Shown: in pieces, positions 1 through 11,275 of the stretch
Position numbering within the stretch: the stretch's first letter is position 1
How the letters are laid out: each line of letters starts with the position of its first letter
Assembly: GCF_001653235.2 (NCBI RefSeq)
Contig: NW_019154045.1
Span: 1 to 64,000 of the forward strand
Length of the DNA: 64,000 nt
Reading direction: 5' to 3'
From: Pochonia chlamydosporia 170
Taxonomy: Eukaryota; Ascomycota; Sordariomycetes; Hypocreales; Clavicipitaceae
The notes under the pieces: model-generated
Seen by the model: the letters and a program-made list of their open reading frames with translations, nothing else
Told to the model about the DNA's origin: nothing
Database searches by the model: none
Made by a program: the position numbers and the translations under genes

Positions 1-3000
1 GAGAGAAACCAGCACCAAGCGACCTTTCGGGGCTCTTGTCGGTGCGGCGTTGTGTTGTAGAGAGGGCCCTAGTCTGGTTGAAGAAGAATAATCCTCACTA
101 TGCAGACATTGAGATCGATGTGGTTGAGATGAACAGCTGGGGTACCTCACTTCATGGAGTACCCGAGCGTGTTTATGGGTGTATGGAGCGAAACGAGCCG
201 TCGGCGTGGGAAAAAACGCGGACGGCTCACGTTGTTCCACCGACAGAGCGTGGTATGGATGACGAGGAATCCTTGGAGATTGGAGAAGTCCTAGCGGCGC
301 TCAATCAGGGGGAAGATGTGTCAGATGGTCGATGCCAAGAACCGAAAGGGAGTGAGATGGATGATAGAGATAGAGGAAAGGAAGCTGAGCGCCAACATTT
401 CGCGGACCCGATCAATGAGGTGACTTCGTCGGGCATGTTTACTCTCGACGGTCCGCCGGATGTGGCGGACGCGGAGAAGCTGCGATTTGTCCGCGACGCG
501 GTGGGAAAAGGTGCATTTGGGGACCAAATTGGGCCTGGAGCCTGGGTGGGATCAGCGCATGGACGGCAGAGAAAAGCCGTTGAGCCGTACGTCCAGATTT
601 GTCGGGGAAATGAATTTGCTGACTCTTTTGATGCCTTCTTTTTCGCAAAGACATTCCCCACGCTATTTCCGTTTGGTATTGGTGGTCCTCGCCTGATTGA
701 AGAGGCCGTCTCAGAATTCGGCAGCGATAGCCATGAGGGTGAAGCCGGCGAGGTAGAGGCGGCAGCAGCAAATAATCTCTTGTCGTCTCGAAACATGAGC
801 CTCCACACCTGGGCTGGCATCGTGCTGCGGCGGCATGGCGGCCGCTTTGCGACGCACCATATTTTTGCATTTCTGGTGTTCAATATGGGGGTGAGGTCCC
901 GGAATCGCCGCGTAAGCATGCTGAGCGTAACAAGGAAGGGCTTCCGAAAAGTTGAACGCATCGTACGGTCGCTGAGTGTGGAGAGGTTGGAGGCGGCTAG
1001 AGTCGAGCTTGAGAGCTCGGGTGTTGCAACCGACGCGGGAGTGAAAGAGCTCCTGAGAAGCCTTTCGCTGTACGGATTTCGGCAGCCGATGTCGAGAGAA
1101 CTCCGGCTAAGCATGCGGCGAAAGATCAAGTCGTTGATACTTCAACACGGCGTGCCGGCCATTTGGTTCACGTTAAACCCGAACGACATCACGAACCCAG
1201 TAAAGCTACGGCTGGCTGCGTACCGAAGCCGTGGTCCAGAGGAGGCTGAGGCATTCTTGCGAGATCTGGACGTAGCGTACAAGCGTGTACGGCTGGCAAT
1301 ATCGGATCCCATGAGCTCAGCCCTTTTTTTCCATCGTGAGATGACGTTATTCTTCGACCACTATGTGAAGGTGGGGGAAGAGTCGGTGTTTGGACGGATT
1401 AGCCAGTACTATGGTGCTGTTGAGACGAATGAGCGCGGGGCTCTCCATCTGCACGGGCTGCTTTGGTTGCATGGGAATATGAATATGAGTTCGATATTTG
1501 CCGACGCCCAAAGTGAGAACCAGAGGACCTATCGGGAGCGAATTGTTCGGTATGTCGATAGCGTCTTCTCAGAGGTATGTGGTTATCGTGGCAGTTATTA
1601 ACCTATTTACTCCGACGGAGATGCCCTAAGCTGATGTCGGCTGCAGGAACTGGACCAAGAGGGATTCTGTGCCATCAAGGCAGAGCGTTCGGTGACGGCG
1701 GATATATCCACGCTGCTGGGCAACAGTGGGCAATTATCGGGCATGTTCGATGAAGAAGCCAATTTCTGCGCTGGGGCGACACAAATCCACACCCATAGCC
1801 CTACCTGTATAAAGTACTCACTGGGCAAGAAGGGTAGGAGTCGAGACCTTTGCCGCTTCAAAGCCCCCTGGCGACTGGTTGAGAAGACCGCCTTCACAGA
1901 GGATGGTGTGCTGCACATCCGGCGGAACCACGGCATGGTGAATCGGTGGAACAAGGCCATGGCGGTCGGGTTGCGGCACAACCACGATATTTCCTTCATT
2001 GCGACGCAATGCAAGACCATGGCGCTTATTTATTATGTGACGAACTATGCAACGAAGGTGGAGGATCCGGTCTGGAAGCGTATCGCCGCCGCTGCAGAGG
2101 CTCTTCCCGTCTTACAAGTGGAAGAGCAGGGCAGCCGGGCGGATACTGAGGCCGGTGCTGTATCGGAGAATGGTGGCCGAAACAAGACGCGACAATTCCT
2201 GATGAGAGTGGCAAACCGGATCTTCACAGATCGGCCACTGTCTCAGGTCGAAGTCATCGCTTATCTGCTGGGATATCCGAGCGAATTCACAAGCAACAGC
2301 GCTTGGACATTTCTGAACGTGTCGCTACTCTATTGGCACGTCTTCAAGCGATGGCGCCTTCTCCGACAGTCGAGCGGCGCGGAGGCTGAGGATGAGTCCA
2401 CCGAGGAGACAGTGCTCGTGGAAGAGGCGGGCCAGAGGATATCCGCTGTCGACGCTTATCAGCACCGAGGCTATGTCTTGCGGGGCCTGTGTCTATATGA
2501 TTATATGTCGCTCGTACGACTCAAGCGTAAAGGTAAGGGCAAGGACTCTACACCTTGGGGCGAGGTGCCGTTCGAGAGCGGGTGGCCGTTGGCCTGCGCG
2601 TGGACCCAGACTCTGAGACGGCCAGGCAAGCATGCTACTGTTTGCCTAGACGGCTACCTCAGTATGGATTTTGCTCAGGACGACGACGGACCCTGCTACA
2701 GGAGGTGAGTCAGAGTGTCGATGTTCTGTCAATCCGCAGCTCGAACATGCTGACGCCTTTCACGAAGGGCTGCTGTCCAGCATCTGGCACTTTTTGTACC
2801 GTGGGAATCTTTCTTGTCGGCAGAAGATGGTGATATCAATAATATTTGGAACCGGGAGAGGGGGTTACTGCCTGGAAGACTCTCGTTCGTTGCTAACAAC
2901 ATTCAATTGCTCCGGCGCTCTGCTGAAGATGCCAAGCGTGACGCCAGGCAATGGGCTGCTTCGTCCGCGGACAGCGATCGCACGGACGAAGCGGTCAGTA

Positions 3001-5183
3001 TCGGACTAAACGAATGCAACGCGGAGGCCACGGATGTATACCGGTCTGATAGTGTCGGCGATGCCACGCGTCTGATCGACGTCGTCAGAATGGCTGCGGG
3101 AGTGAGCCAGATCACTGCCGGTTCGAAGGAGATCATGGCATGGATGCAGCAACTCTGTCGCTTCCAACAGTCATCGCTGTGCTCAAGCGACGAGCTTCGG
3201 GCCAGAGTGATAGATGAACGCGGGGTAAGAAGAATAGAATTGTCCGGGCGGCCGTTTTCGAGAGCGGAGATCCCAGCCCAGAAAGAATTGAGGGCCATTA
3301 AGTCACAGCAGACAGCTGCTTCCAGGGAGAGGGAGAGGATGATACAGGGAATACAGCATGTGGCCGATAACCGAGATAGGGCCACTACTAATCGTAGCGC
3401 AGCCATTGAGGACGTGCTGAACGGATTTGGGGAGCAAGATATCCGCGTGACAGCTGCCCACCCCAAGGGCAGGAGTCTTGATAGCAGCCCCCAGGCGAAG
3501 GTCCGGTTGGGGCCGTCAACATCCTTCCTCCAGGCAGGAAGGAGGCTGGTAGAGCTGTTCACCTTGAATAGAAGGCAATCAGTCGCCTTTCTTCTGATAT
3601 GCCGACGGCTTGATTCGATACGAGGTCACGGGGCTGCCGCTGGTCAGCTCTGCGAGTTCATCGGCGGGGAGGGCGGTACCGGGAAATCACGAGTCATCGA
3701 GGCACTGGTCGAGCTATTTGCGAGTGCGGGCATCTCGAATCGTGTGCTCGTAACGGCGACGTCAGGGACAGCAGCAGCGCAGATCAACGGCATCACAATC
3801 CACTCAGCCTGTGGCTTTTTAAAGGACCGCGTATCGCGCGTTGGCGTATCCAGAGATATCGACGGGGCCAATTTATCGAATTCGGCAGAGCGATTTATCA
3901 ACGGCCAGTCCCGAATGGACTGGCAAGAGAAGTATCTACTCATCATTGACGAGGTCAGCATGCTAGGAGCGCGGACGCTGTATGCGGTGAATGAGCGGCT
4001 CTGCAGGCTCCGCGGCTGCCAGCGGGATTTTGGCGGGATTCCCATCGTTCTGTTCTGCGGGGATTTCCGCCAGTTCCGGCCTGTGCAGGAGAGATCGATC
4101 CTCCTTCCAAGCACGGCCGTGACATGGGATGAGGACACTTCGTTCGGCCCAGAACAAAGACACCAGCATGATAGGGCCCACGCGTTGTGGAGGAGGTTCA
4201 CGACGGTCGTTATGCTGGACGAACAAGTGCGCGCTGCTGGGGACCCAGAGCTGCAACAATTGCTGAAACGGATCCGACGGGGTGTGCAGAACCGCACAGA
4301 TTTAGACCTCCTTAACTCTAGGTGCTACCGGGAGGATAGGCCGATTCCGTGGGAAACGGGCATTACCGTCGTGACACCGCTGAACAGGAATCGGTGGAAC
4401 TTGAACATGGAGGCCACTCTGTCGTTCCAGAGACAACATCGTGAGACGATGCGAATTTTCATATCCGAACACAGGTGGAAAGACGGCCAGGCGAGCGAGG
4501 AAGAAGCCATCTTGATGCTCAACCACGGAGACAACAGCGCGATACCGGTGCCGGCGATCTTCATGTTCGTGCCCGGGATGCCCATCGTCGTCAACCACAA
4601 CACGCACCAGGGCCTGAAGCTGGTTAATGGAGCCAGCTACACCGCCTTGGACGTCATCCTCGACAAGGCGTACCCGGGCCACCGGATCTCGGCCGATACG
4701 ATGCTCCACTTCGGGTCGCCGGCGGGGATTCTGCTAGCGGCGAAGACAACCCAAGAGTTCCACTTTGTCGGGATGCCGCCGGGCACAATCCTTCTGACGC
4801 CGATGAGCGTCAGCATACGAGCCCAGAGAAATCGGCCATGGCAAGTGAGAGACGTGGCCCGAAAGGGCTTGCCGTGTGCAGCGGCCTTTGCGTGCACAGA
4901 CTACAAGGTACAGGCAAAAACGCTAGAGCGAGTGGCACTAGAGCTGCGCGGGACGAGGACGACGAATGTGAACGGTCAGATGGTTGCGTCACAGTGCGAT
5001 CCATACAGCCTATACGTGCAGCTATCGCGTTGCCCGTCATTAGATGGTATCATGCTTGTGTCAAAGGTGCGGGAGAGAGACCTGGTTGGCAACACGGTGC
5101 CCGAGGACATGACTGCCGCGGAGGAGAGGCTGGAAGCGCTGAGCAAGAAGACCATGCAGGAGGCTCACGACCTGATCGGATGA
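1..5183 (+). CDS. Helitron RepHel protein (HUH endonuclease + Pif1 helicase), 5' partial
   Basis: This protein nicks and unwinds DNA for rolling-circle transposition. Exons are <1–1574, 1647–2704 and 2768–5183. The introns are GTATGT…CAG (1575–1646, phase 0) and GTGAGT…AAG (2705–2767, phase 2, CTGAC branch point about 15 bases upstream). Joining restores continuity across stops that otherwise split it into three ORFs. Order: a DUF6570-like N-terminal region, Helitron_like_N, the HUH motif HLHG at 1446–1457, then a Rep tyrosine motif YYVTNYATK near 2032. In this motif both tyrosines are kept but the first lysine of the usual YxxKYxxK is Asn. The helicase part has Walker A GGEGGTGKS near 3665, DEVSML near 3948, GDFRQFRPV near 4060 and a C-terminal QLSRC near 5025. 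The frame is open to base 3, so the start lies upstream. No frameshift or nonsense codon was seen, so it may be active or recently active. Confidence 0.85.
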
Positions 5184-5326
5184 GGAGGAGCGTAGAACAA
5201 AAACCTTAGCAGACTGCACCGTGAAGCGGCGAAAAGACGCGAGTGGCGCGAAAGCAACAGACCGCGCAATGAGGGTCGTGTGTAGGTGAAGGCGGAGAGC
5301 GGAGGGTCCGGTGACGGTCAGTGATC

Positions 5327-5357
5327 AAACGAGATAAACGCCCGTAAACGAGATAAA
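5327..5357 (+). repeat. 12-bp direct repeat in Helitron tail
   Basis: The string aaacgagataaa occurs at 5327–5338 and again at 5346–5357. It lies between the RepHel stop and a run of A7C9, in noncoding DNA probably belonging to the Helitron 3' region. Function unknown. Confidence 0.7.
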
Positions 5358-5406
5358 AACCCATAAAAAAACCCCCCCCCAGAAGGGAGGGAACCAGTGA
5401 GACGTG

Positions 5407-5434
5407 ACAGTGACTGACCAACAGTGACTGACCA
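5407..5434 (+). repeat. Exact 14-bp tandem duplication
   Basis: acagtgactgacca is present twice with no spacer (5407–5420, 5421–5434). It sits after a C9…GGGAGGG segment that could fold into a hairpin (about 5371–5391). This may mark subterminal Helitron sequence, but no CTRR terminus was assigned. Confidence 0.7.
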
Positions 5435-5921
5435 AACAAATGATGACAAGGGACGCTTAATCAACGACCAATGAGAAGGCAGGTTATGGTCCTGGGGCGG
5501 GGCATAAGACCTTTCGTCTCTTCGTTCCTCAAGGCACGGAGTACAAGTCGGCCATTCCACGATCACGGAGACATGGTCTACGGTTTGATAGCATATCATA
5601 ACTACAGTACACCCCTGCAGCCTGGAAGAGGTCTGTATTGTTTCACTAGGCATCCCTGTTGTACATCTCGACTTGACATCCCAACTCTAGCAAAGTCAGT
5701 GAGTCTTCTACAAGCTGACCCATCTCACCCTAGACTCAGAGCCAGGAAACTGATGAGACGGGGAAGCAGGGTCCTATTGAAGTAGTATCAGGTCAAATGT
5801 TCTATGGCAATAACACTTAAACCGAAAACGTGAGTACGTGACTGATTATATTTTCCAGAGTCCACAGTATACAGCCAAACACATTTGCACGTATGCTCAC
5901 GTTCTGCCATCTATGCGCTTA
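5435..5921. other. Intergenic, no gene seen
   Basis: Between the Helitron tail repeats and the decayed P450. Short ORFs here look random on both strands and no RNA gene was recognised. Confidence 0.5.
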
Positions 5922-7745
5922 CTACACCTCTCGCAGCTGGGCAAATGGCTTATCAGGCCTTCTAAAGATTTTCTCGGTCGCACTCATACTCTTGAAATCT
6001 TCCGGCAACTCCAGAAACTCCAAATTCAAGATAAGCAGCGTTACAACAATGCGAAACTCCATATATGCAAGTTTGCGTCCTGATCGAAGGCAACAACGAT
6101 TGGCATTGCGTAAAATGGGTATATCCAATTGTTGATTCGAGAAAGACGTACCAGAGCAGCCCCTGTAACCGCCACCAAATGAAATATTCGGTAGCGCATA
6201 GGCATTGAACACGTCTTCGCCAGTTTTATCATTTTTCACCAGCCATCGCCTGGGCTCAAATCTTCCAATGTCGCGGCCAGCGCTCTCCTGGAGGCCATCT
6301 CCGTGCCTGACTGCGGCTGCCTTGCTACCAGCAGCACGCTTCAACTCGTCAACAGGAGCAGGTGTGCGATTGATATGGTAGTTCATAAAGATCTCGGCGA
6401 ATTTTGTATCTTACAGCCTAGGATCTCTGTGTCTACGATGGCTTGGCGGAGATTACCCTTTGCAACACCAGCCAGACGGAAGCCTTCTTCACATGTCGCG
6501 TCGAGGTAGGGAATTTGCGTTGAAATGATTTCCTCAACTGAAGGTTGCTTAGAGCCATGGAAAGCATTTTTAAAGGTTTACACGTAATTCTGTCTAGACG
6601 CCTAGGTATGCTTCCATACATCTGACGAACCAACGTAAGCGCCTTAGCAGTAGGATCGTGACACTGGAAGATCTTGTAAGACAGACAGCTCTGGTTCCCC
6701 ATACTGCGTGGCATACCCCAGCAAGCATCACAAACACCTCATCCAACATATTCGGATTCTTGGTCGGATCAGTCAGAGCCCGCTGTTCCTTCTTGGGTTC
6801 TCGTATCTGTCGCCTAAGAACAAAATCCATCATACAAGTATCATATTCGTCGGCCTCCAACTTGCCCATCTCAAGACGCTTGAATCGATCCACTGCCTTC
6901 TTCATTGCTGAGCTGATTTCGCTGGTCACAGTGGATCGAAACTTGCGATACCGTGGAGTATACGTCTCCAATTTGCGCCCATTTAGGAACGGGAGTATTC
7001 GAATTTCTCGCTATGGTTTGTCCAATGTGGGCTACCTCCTCCCTAAGGAAGACACTTGGAGGATGAGGTCCATCTTCCTCGTCCCCGTCGCCCGAGATTT
7101 GGCGCTGCAGCTTCTTGATCTCGAACCTGGTCATACCCGGCTCCTCGCCAACAACAGCTACCCAAATAGCATCCAGTATTGCATTCTGAAAGTCATCAAA
7201 TACGCTAATTGGCTCATCTTTGTACACGGTAGACGCCTTGAGCTTCCAGAGGTGTATCAGTTCGAGAGTGGCCTTATGGATATTAGGAGCGGCAGCCCTA
7301 CGAAGGCATTCGGTGTTCGTCACATCGGCCCACAAGCGCTTTTAGGCCTTCAATTTCGGCGTCCTGTACTGGCTAATAGAAGCATGTGGGAACATGGTAG
7401 AAAATATGTCAATAGCATGGGTGCCTTGTCAAACTCCTTGCTGCGGCGAAGGATGATGTTCTCAATTTCCCTCGCATCATCCAAGATGATAAGTGGCTTG
7501 CGAACGGCAGGGAATAGCAGTTGTGCGATTGGGGTTCTCAGCTTCTGGGTGGTGATGGAAAAAACCGAATTGGAGAATTCGCCAGATGCTTCAATAATGG
7601 GCACGAGGTTAGGAATATCGCCGGTGACGCGATTGGCAGATTCTTCGTTGTAAGGGATGCCTGGATAAGGCTTCGGGTAGAGCTTGCGCCAGGCCATGGT
7701 GATCAACGCAACGGAAGACAGGCCAATGAGGAGGTAGATGAGCAT
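5922..7745 (-). pseudogene. Cytochrome P450 pseudogene
   Basis: The minus strand encodes recognisable P450 blocks in order: an N-terminal membrane anchor (from 7745), an I-helix-like CHDPTAKAL, an ExxR helix (EGFR, within CEEGFRLAG), and the heme loop FGGGYRGCSG directly followed after an intron by RKLAYMEFRI. Two introns still look functional: 6080–6151 (GTACGT…CAG, splits the heme loop) and 6664–6716 (GTATGC…CAG). The frame is broken repeatedly: a shift near 7411–7420, TAA at 7342–7344 where CAA fits, a shift near 6963–6977, an extra base near 6623–6636, TAG at 6594–6596 where CAG fits, an extra base near 6565–6576, and a shift near 6401–6408. With this many lesions the gene cannot make a P450. 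Its former substrate is unknown. Confidence 0.85.
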
Positions 7746-8285
7746 AATGCCGAGTTAAAACCAACTGCTGGTAGATCCAAAGAGTTGTTACGTAGTTAGA
7801 GGAATCGGTTAGTTGAAGAAGCACAGAAAGGCCGTGCAGAGTGGGACTCCGAATGTATTTCAAATAAACGACTGAAAGGAGGGACTAATCTGGGCGAATC
7901 GGAAGAGGCGGGGTTATGCATAAGGAGTGGTACGGAGGATTATTCGTTTAATACGGTCGTGCCTTTTATCTGTTGTTGGTTATGATACCAGGGGGTCTGA
8001 TGCCAATCATGACAGCGAATCAACCAGTCACACATGGAGGGAACTGCTTGGCACCCAACAAGCTAGTCTTGGATATAAATAACCACCCAGATATCCAGTG
8101 GTTCCCAGCTCACGAGCTCTCGTCAACTTGCACGGGGCATGCATTGATAATCAAGGCGCCAAGGGGACATTCAGATAACTCCTATCCCCCATCAGTCCCA
8201 TTTTCGTTCAACGTCACTCATTAATTACCAATCCGTCCTAAATCCTTATGCTTAAGCTTCTATAATTCTTATTGATCTTCTCAGC
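7746..8285. other. Intergenic between decayed P450 and GH47 gene
   Basis: This divergent spacer should hold the promoter of the mannosidase gene and the dead promoter of the P450. No further gene was seen. Confidence 0.5.
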
Positions 8286-10076
8286 ATGCTGTATGCCATG
8301 ACGTCCATCGGGCGTCGGACTTGGGGTTGGATCTCGGTTATTCTCCTTGCGCTCATATTTTCTTGCTGGATCATCTCCCAACTTTTGACACAAGATGGCA
8401 CTGCTCCCACCAAAGCATGGAACTTCTGGCAGGAAGATAAATATTTTTGGAAGATGCTACCAGTTCACCATCCCCCGCAGCAAATTCGCCGTCTTCCCAC
8501 AGGTCCCTTGGTTCAATACCCTAAAATTCAACGAACATTCAAGCCCGAAGATCCGTCTTCTCGCCAAATTCGGGAGAAACGACAATCTGCCATCAAATAC
8601 ACTTTCGTGAAATGTTGGACGTCATACAAACGGTACGCTTGGAGAGAAGATGAGCTTTCTCCAGTTTCTGGTGGTCGGCGGAATATATTTGGCGGATGGT
8701 CAGCTACTTTAGTAGACGCCCTTGATACGATGTGGATCATGGGATTGAAGGATGAATTTAAAGAGGCAGTCGATGCAGCAACTCAGATCGACTTTACAAA
8801 AACCGATATGGAGAAGATCAACCTGTTCGAGACGAATATCCGTTATCTAGGTGGATTTTTATCAGCCTACGACTTGAGCGGGGATGTGAGACTTCTTCGA
8901 AAGGCAGTCGAGGTTGGAGAGATGCTGTACAAAGCATTCGATACACCGAATAGGATGCCAATCGGTCGCTGGGATATTCATTCCGCCATAAGAGGAGAGA
9001 AACAAGTAGCTGTCCCTGTCTCGGCCGCTGAAATTGGAACCCTTTCATTGGAATTTACCCGATTGTCGCAGATCACGGGCAATTCTAAATGGTTTGATGC
9101 TATCCAACGGATTACCGATGTCATGGCCGACCAACAAAATTCCACTGCCCTGCCCGGTCTCTGGCCAACTCAATTAAACCCGGAGAAGCTCGTGTTTAAT
9201 AACGGCTCTGAGTTTACCCTTGGCGCGGACGAAGATTCTCTGTATGAGTACCTTCTAAAAATGGCGCTGCTCACTGGGGGCCGAATACCTAAATACCAAA
9301 TCATGTATGAAATGGCGGTTGAAGCCGCTGTCAAACACTTAATATTCCGACCAATGACACCAAACAGAAGTGATATTCTTATTTCAGGCACTGCACATGT
9401 CAACATTACTCCAGGCTCAAACAACGTCACACTAGAGCCACGGGGACAACACCTCGTCTGTTTTCTGGGTGGCCTGATAGTCATGGGAAGCAAACTCTTC
9501 TCTCGGCCAGCCGATCTTCCGATCGCAGAAAAGCTGGTGGATGGCTGTAGTTGGGCTTACCGGGCATTCTCTCGAGGAATAATGCCGGAGAAGTTCCATA
9601 TCGTACCTTGTCCGACGAAGGAGCCATGCGAATGGCATGAAGAAATTTGGAAACAACACGTCCTCAAAGCGGCAGGGAAAGATTCCACAGGGCCTGCTGA
9701 ATCCATTATTTCTAGCAAGAGACTGCCCCCGGGTTTCACCGATATTCGAGATCCCGTGTACATCCTTCGACCGGAAGCTATTGAGAGCGTTTTCATTCTC
9801 TACAGGGCGACGGGTCGGTCGGATCTGCCGGATGCCGCCTGGAATATGTTTACAAGTATCAACGAGACAACAAGTACTGATCTAGCGAATTCGGCAATTC
9901 GGGACGTGACTATTTCCAAGAATGAGACTCCGGGGCTGCTTGACGTGATGGAATCTTTTTGGCTAGCGGAGACGCTCAAGTATTTTTATTTGATGTTCAG
10001 CGAGGATTTTGTGATAAATTTGGACGAGTATGTATTTAATACGGAGGCACATCCGTTCAAGAGGCTATTGCAATAA
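8286..10076 (+). CDS. Class I alpha-1,2-mannosidase (GH47)
   Basis: An intronless 596-residue protein. GH47 enzymes trim alpha-1,2-linked mannose from N-glycans in the ER/Golgi by an inverting, calcium-dependent mechanism. A single hydrophobic segment at about residues 14–34 after a short basic N-terminus predicts a type II membrane protein. Family landmarks include YAWREDELSPVSGG, LVDALDTMWIMGL, FETNIRYLGGFLSAYDLSGD, GADEDSLYEYLLKMALLTG, RPEAIESVFILYRATG and the C-terminal FNTEAHPF, whose Thr ligates calcium. The start is the first ATG (8286); a second in-frame ATG lies four codons downstream. Length fits the family. It is probably housekeeping or a paralogue, with no evident link to the NRPS. 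Confidence 0.93.
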   Translation: MLYAMTSIGRRTWGWISVILLALIFSCWIISQLLTQDGTAPTKAWNFWQEDKYFWKMLPVHHPPQQIRRLPTGPLVQYPKIQRTFKPEDPSSRQIREKRQSAIKYTFVKCWTSYKRYAWREDELSPVSGGRRNIFGGWSATLVDALDTMWIMGLKDEFKEAVDAATQIDFTKTDMEKINLFETNIRYLGGFLSAYDLSGDVRLLRKAVEVGEMLYKAFDTPNRMPIGRWDIHSAIRGEKQVAVPVSAAEIGTLSLEFTRLSQITGNSKWFDAIQRITDVMADQQNSTALPGLWPTQLNPEKLVFNNGSEFTLGADEDSLYEYLLKMALLTGGRIPKYQIMYEMAVEAAVKHLIFRPMTPNRSDILISGTAHVNITPGSNNVTLEPRGQHLVCFLGGLIVMGSKLFSRPADLPIAEKLVDGCSWAYRAFSRGIMPEKFHIVPCPTKEPCEWHEEIWKQHVLKAAGKDSTGPAESIISSKRLPPGFTDIRDPVYILRPEAIESVFILYRATGRSDLPDAAWNMFTSINETTSTDLANSAIRDVTISKNETPGLLDVMESFWLAETLKYFYLMFSEDFVINLDEYVFNTEAHPFKRLLQ

Positions 10077-10216
10077 GACTTGATTGCACAACTGGTGGTG
10101 GTGACGGACTGCAACATATCATCGGCGTTGGTTTGTCATTTATGCTTCATATGTTTTATTCTTGGAGTGCACTGCGAGCGTGCTTGCGTATCAGAGAATA
10201 TATAAGAGTGTTTTAT

Positions 10217-11275
10217 TTAAATCTTGTAAACCAACTTCTTTCCGCTGACCTTGTTTGCCTTCAAAGCCTGCAGACCATCCAACACCCCCTCAAGACCCTG
10301 CCCGACCTGTATTGGCGAGACCTTAAGCTTGCCAGAGTTGAAGAGCTCCCGCGACAAATCCCAAAACTTGACAGCATAATGGAAGTCCTCTTCCTTGGCC
10401 GGCATGGCCTGGGGACCAAATTTGAATGCCTCGCCAATTGCAGTGTAAGCAAGGGAGTGAGTTGCCTTGACGTCTTCCCGAGAAATCTTCACCGGCAGAA
10501 GTGAGTGATACTTCAGGGTAGCTCCAGCCGGAGAAGATGATGCTAGAGCCTCTTCGCAAATTTTGGCAGAGTCAGGGAGCGAGATAGTGTCAAAGGCGAC
10601 GGTGAGCTTGTCGTCTGTGTACTTTCTGATCTGGGCAGCACAATCAGGGTCGTTGTAGTTGAAGGCGACGTCCGCACCAAGCGACTTGACCAATTCGTTG
10701 TTGTGAGGGGAGCAAGTTGTGAGGACTTTGTATCCTGAAAGTTTCGCGTACTGGATAGCAAGGATGCCAGTCGCGGTGCTCCCTCCGTAGATCAAAACTG
10801 GAGTGGCATCTTTCGAGGGCTGCGAAGGCAATGCAAGGCCAAGGGACTGGTACAGGCTTTGTCCGACTGTTGACACACTGACGCCGAGGGTAGCTGCCTC
10901 TTCGAAACTCATATTATCTGGAATTTTAATCTGGAGGTCTCCCTTGGCAACAATGTATTCTGCAAAAGTGCCGTCCTCGGGCTGAACAGCATTGGAACCA
11001 TGTGCCACACCGCATACTCGGTCACCCTTCTTGAAAGGTTTCGTCACTGCTGGCCCAACGGCTTCAACGATTCCAGCGTAGTCGCATCCAACCAAAGGGC
11101 CAGCGTCCTTGACTAGGTAGTCGACATGTTTCCAGTCAGTGGGGTTCAAGCCAACGGCGACGGTTTTCACCAGGATATAGTCGTCACGAAGCCTGGGAAT
11201 AGGGCGGTCAGTAACCAGCTCACTGACGCCAGGTCCTTGAATAACAATTGCTTTTTGAGTAGCCGGAAGAGCCAT
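10217..11275 (-). CDS. Zinc-type dehydrogenase-like enoyl reductase (ToxD/LovC-like)
   Basis: 352 residues without introns, starting at an ATG. It is a medium-chain dehydrogenase/reductase of the group containing fungal ToxD and stand-alone enoyl reductases such as LovC. It has the N-terminal GroES-like fold (GLNPTDWKHVD, VGCDYAGIVEAVG, GDRVCGVAHG) and a nucleotide-binding fold with YGGSTATG in place of a classic GxGxxG. The catalytic-zinc ligands of alcohol dehydrogenases are not apparent, so NADPH-dependent C=C or quinone reduction is more likely. Such genes are often in secondary-metabolite clusters, and the NRPS lies 6.5 kb to the right, but no PKS partner is visible. It is divergent from the regulator-like gene at 11841 across 565 bp. 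Confidence 0.85.
   Translation of the reverse strand: MALPATQKAIVIQGPGVSELVTDRPIPRLRDDYILVKTVAVGLNPTDWKHVDYLVKDAGPLVGCDYAGIVEAVGPAVTKPFKKGDRVCGVAHGSNAVQPEDGTFAEYIVAKGDLQIKIPDNMSFEEAATLGVSVSTVGQSLYQSLGLALPSQPSKDATPVLIYGGSTATGILAIQYAKLSGYKVLTTCSPHNNELVKSLGADVAFNYNDPDCAAQIRKYTDDKLTVAFDTISLPDSAKICEEALASSSPAGATLKYHSLLPVKISREDVKATHSLAYTAIGEAFKFGPQAMPAKEEDFHYAVKFWDLSRELFNSGKLKVSPIQVGQGLEGVLDGLQALKANKVSGKKLVYKI

Larger units (their letters stand above)
1..5460 (+). mobile_element. Helitron (rolling-circle transposon), 5' end outside window
   Basis: The interval carries the HUH initiator plus Pif1-like helicase that define autonomous Helitrons, followed by a repeat-bearing noncoding tail. The coding part looks undamaged once two short introns are removed. 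The reading frame is already open at the first base, so the 5' TC terminus is not visible. The 3' terminus (hairpin followed by CTRR) could not be fixed; the end given is a guess just beyond the direct repeats at 5327–5434. No terminal inverted repeats are expected for this class. Confidence 0.85.

Noticed and set aside
305..1129. Long minus-strand ORFs opposite the Helitron Rep region
   Set aside because: They are antisense shadows in GC-rich coding DNA; the plus strand has clear HUH motifs.
2555..3009. Plus-strand ORFs bridging Helitron exons 2 and 3
   Set aside because: They read through the intron in wrong frames; the spliced frame restores family sequence.
2903..4297. Antisense ORFs of 217–219 codons opposite the helicase
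   Set aside because: No domain character, and they overlap the conserved Pif1 motifs on the plus strand.
5364..5391. A7C9 run with GGGAGGG as a definite Helitron terminal hairpin
   Set aside because: No CTRR follows at the expected short distance, so it is only mentioned as a candidate structure.
6658..7653. 331-codon plus-strand ORF in the P450 region
   Set aside because: It lies antisense to the P450 pseudogene, whose P450 motifs are on the minus strand; no domain is visible in the plus-strand translation.
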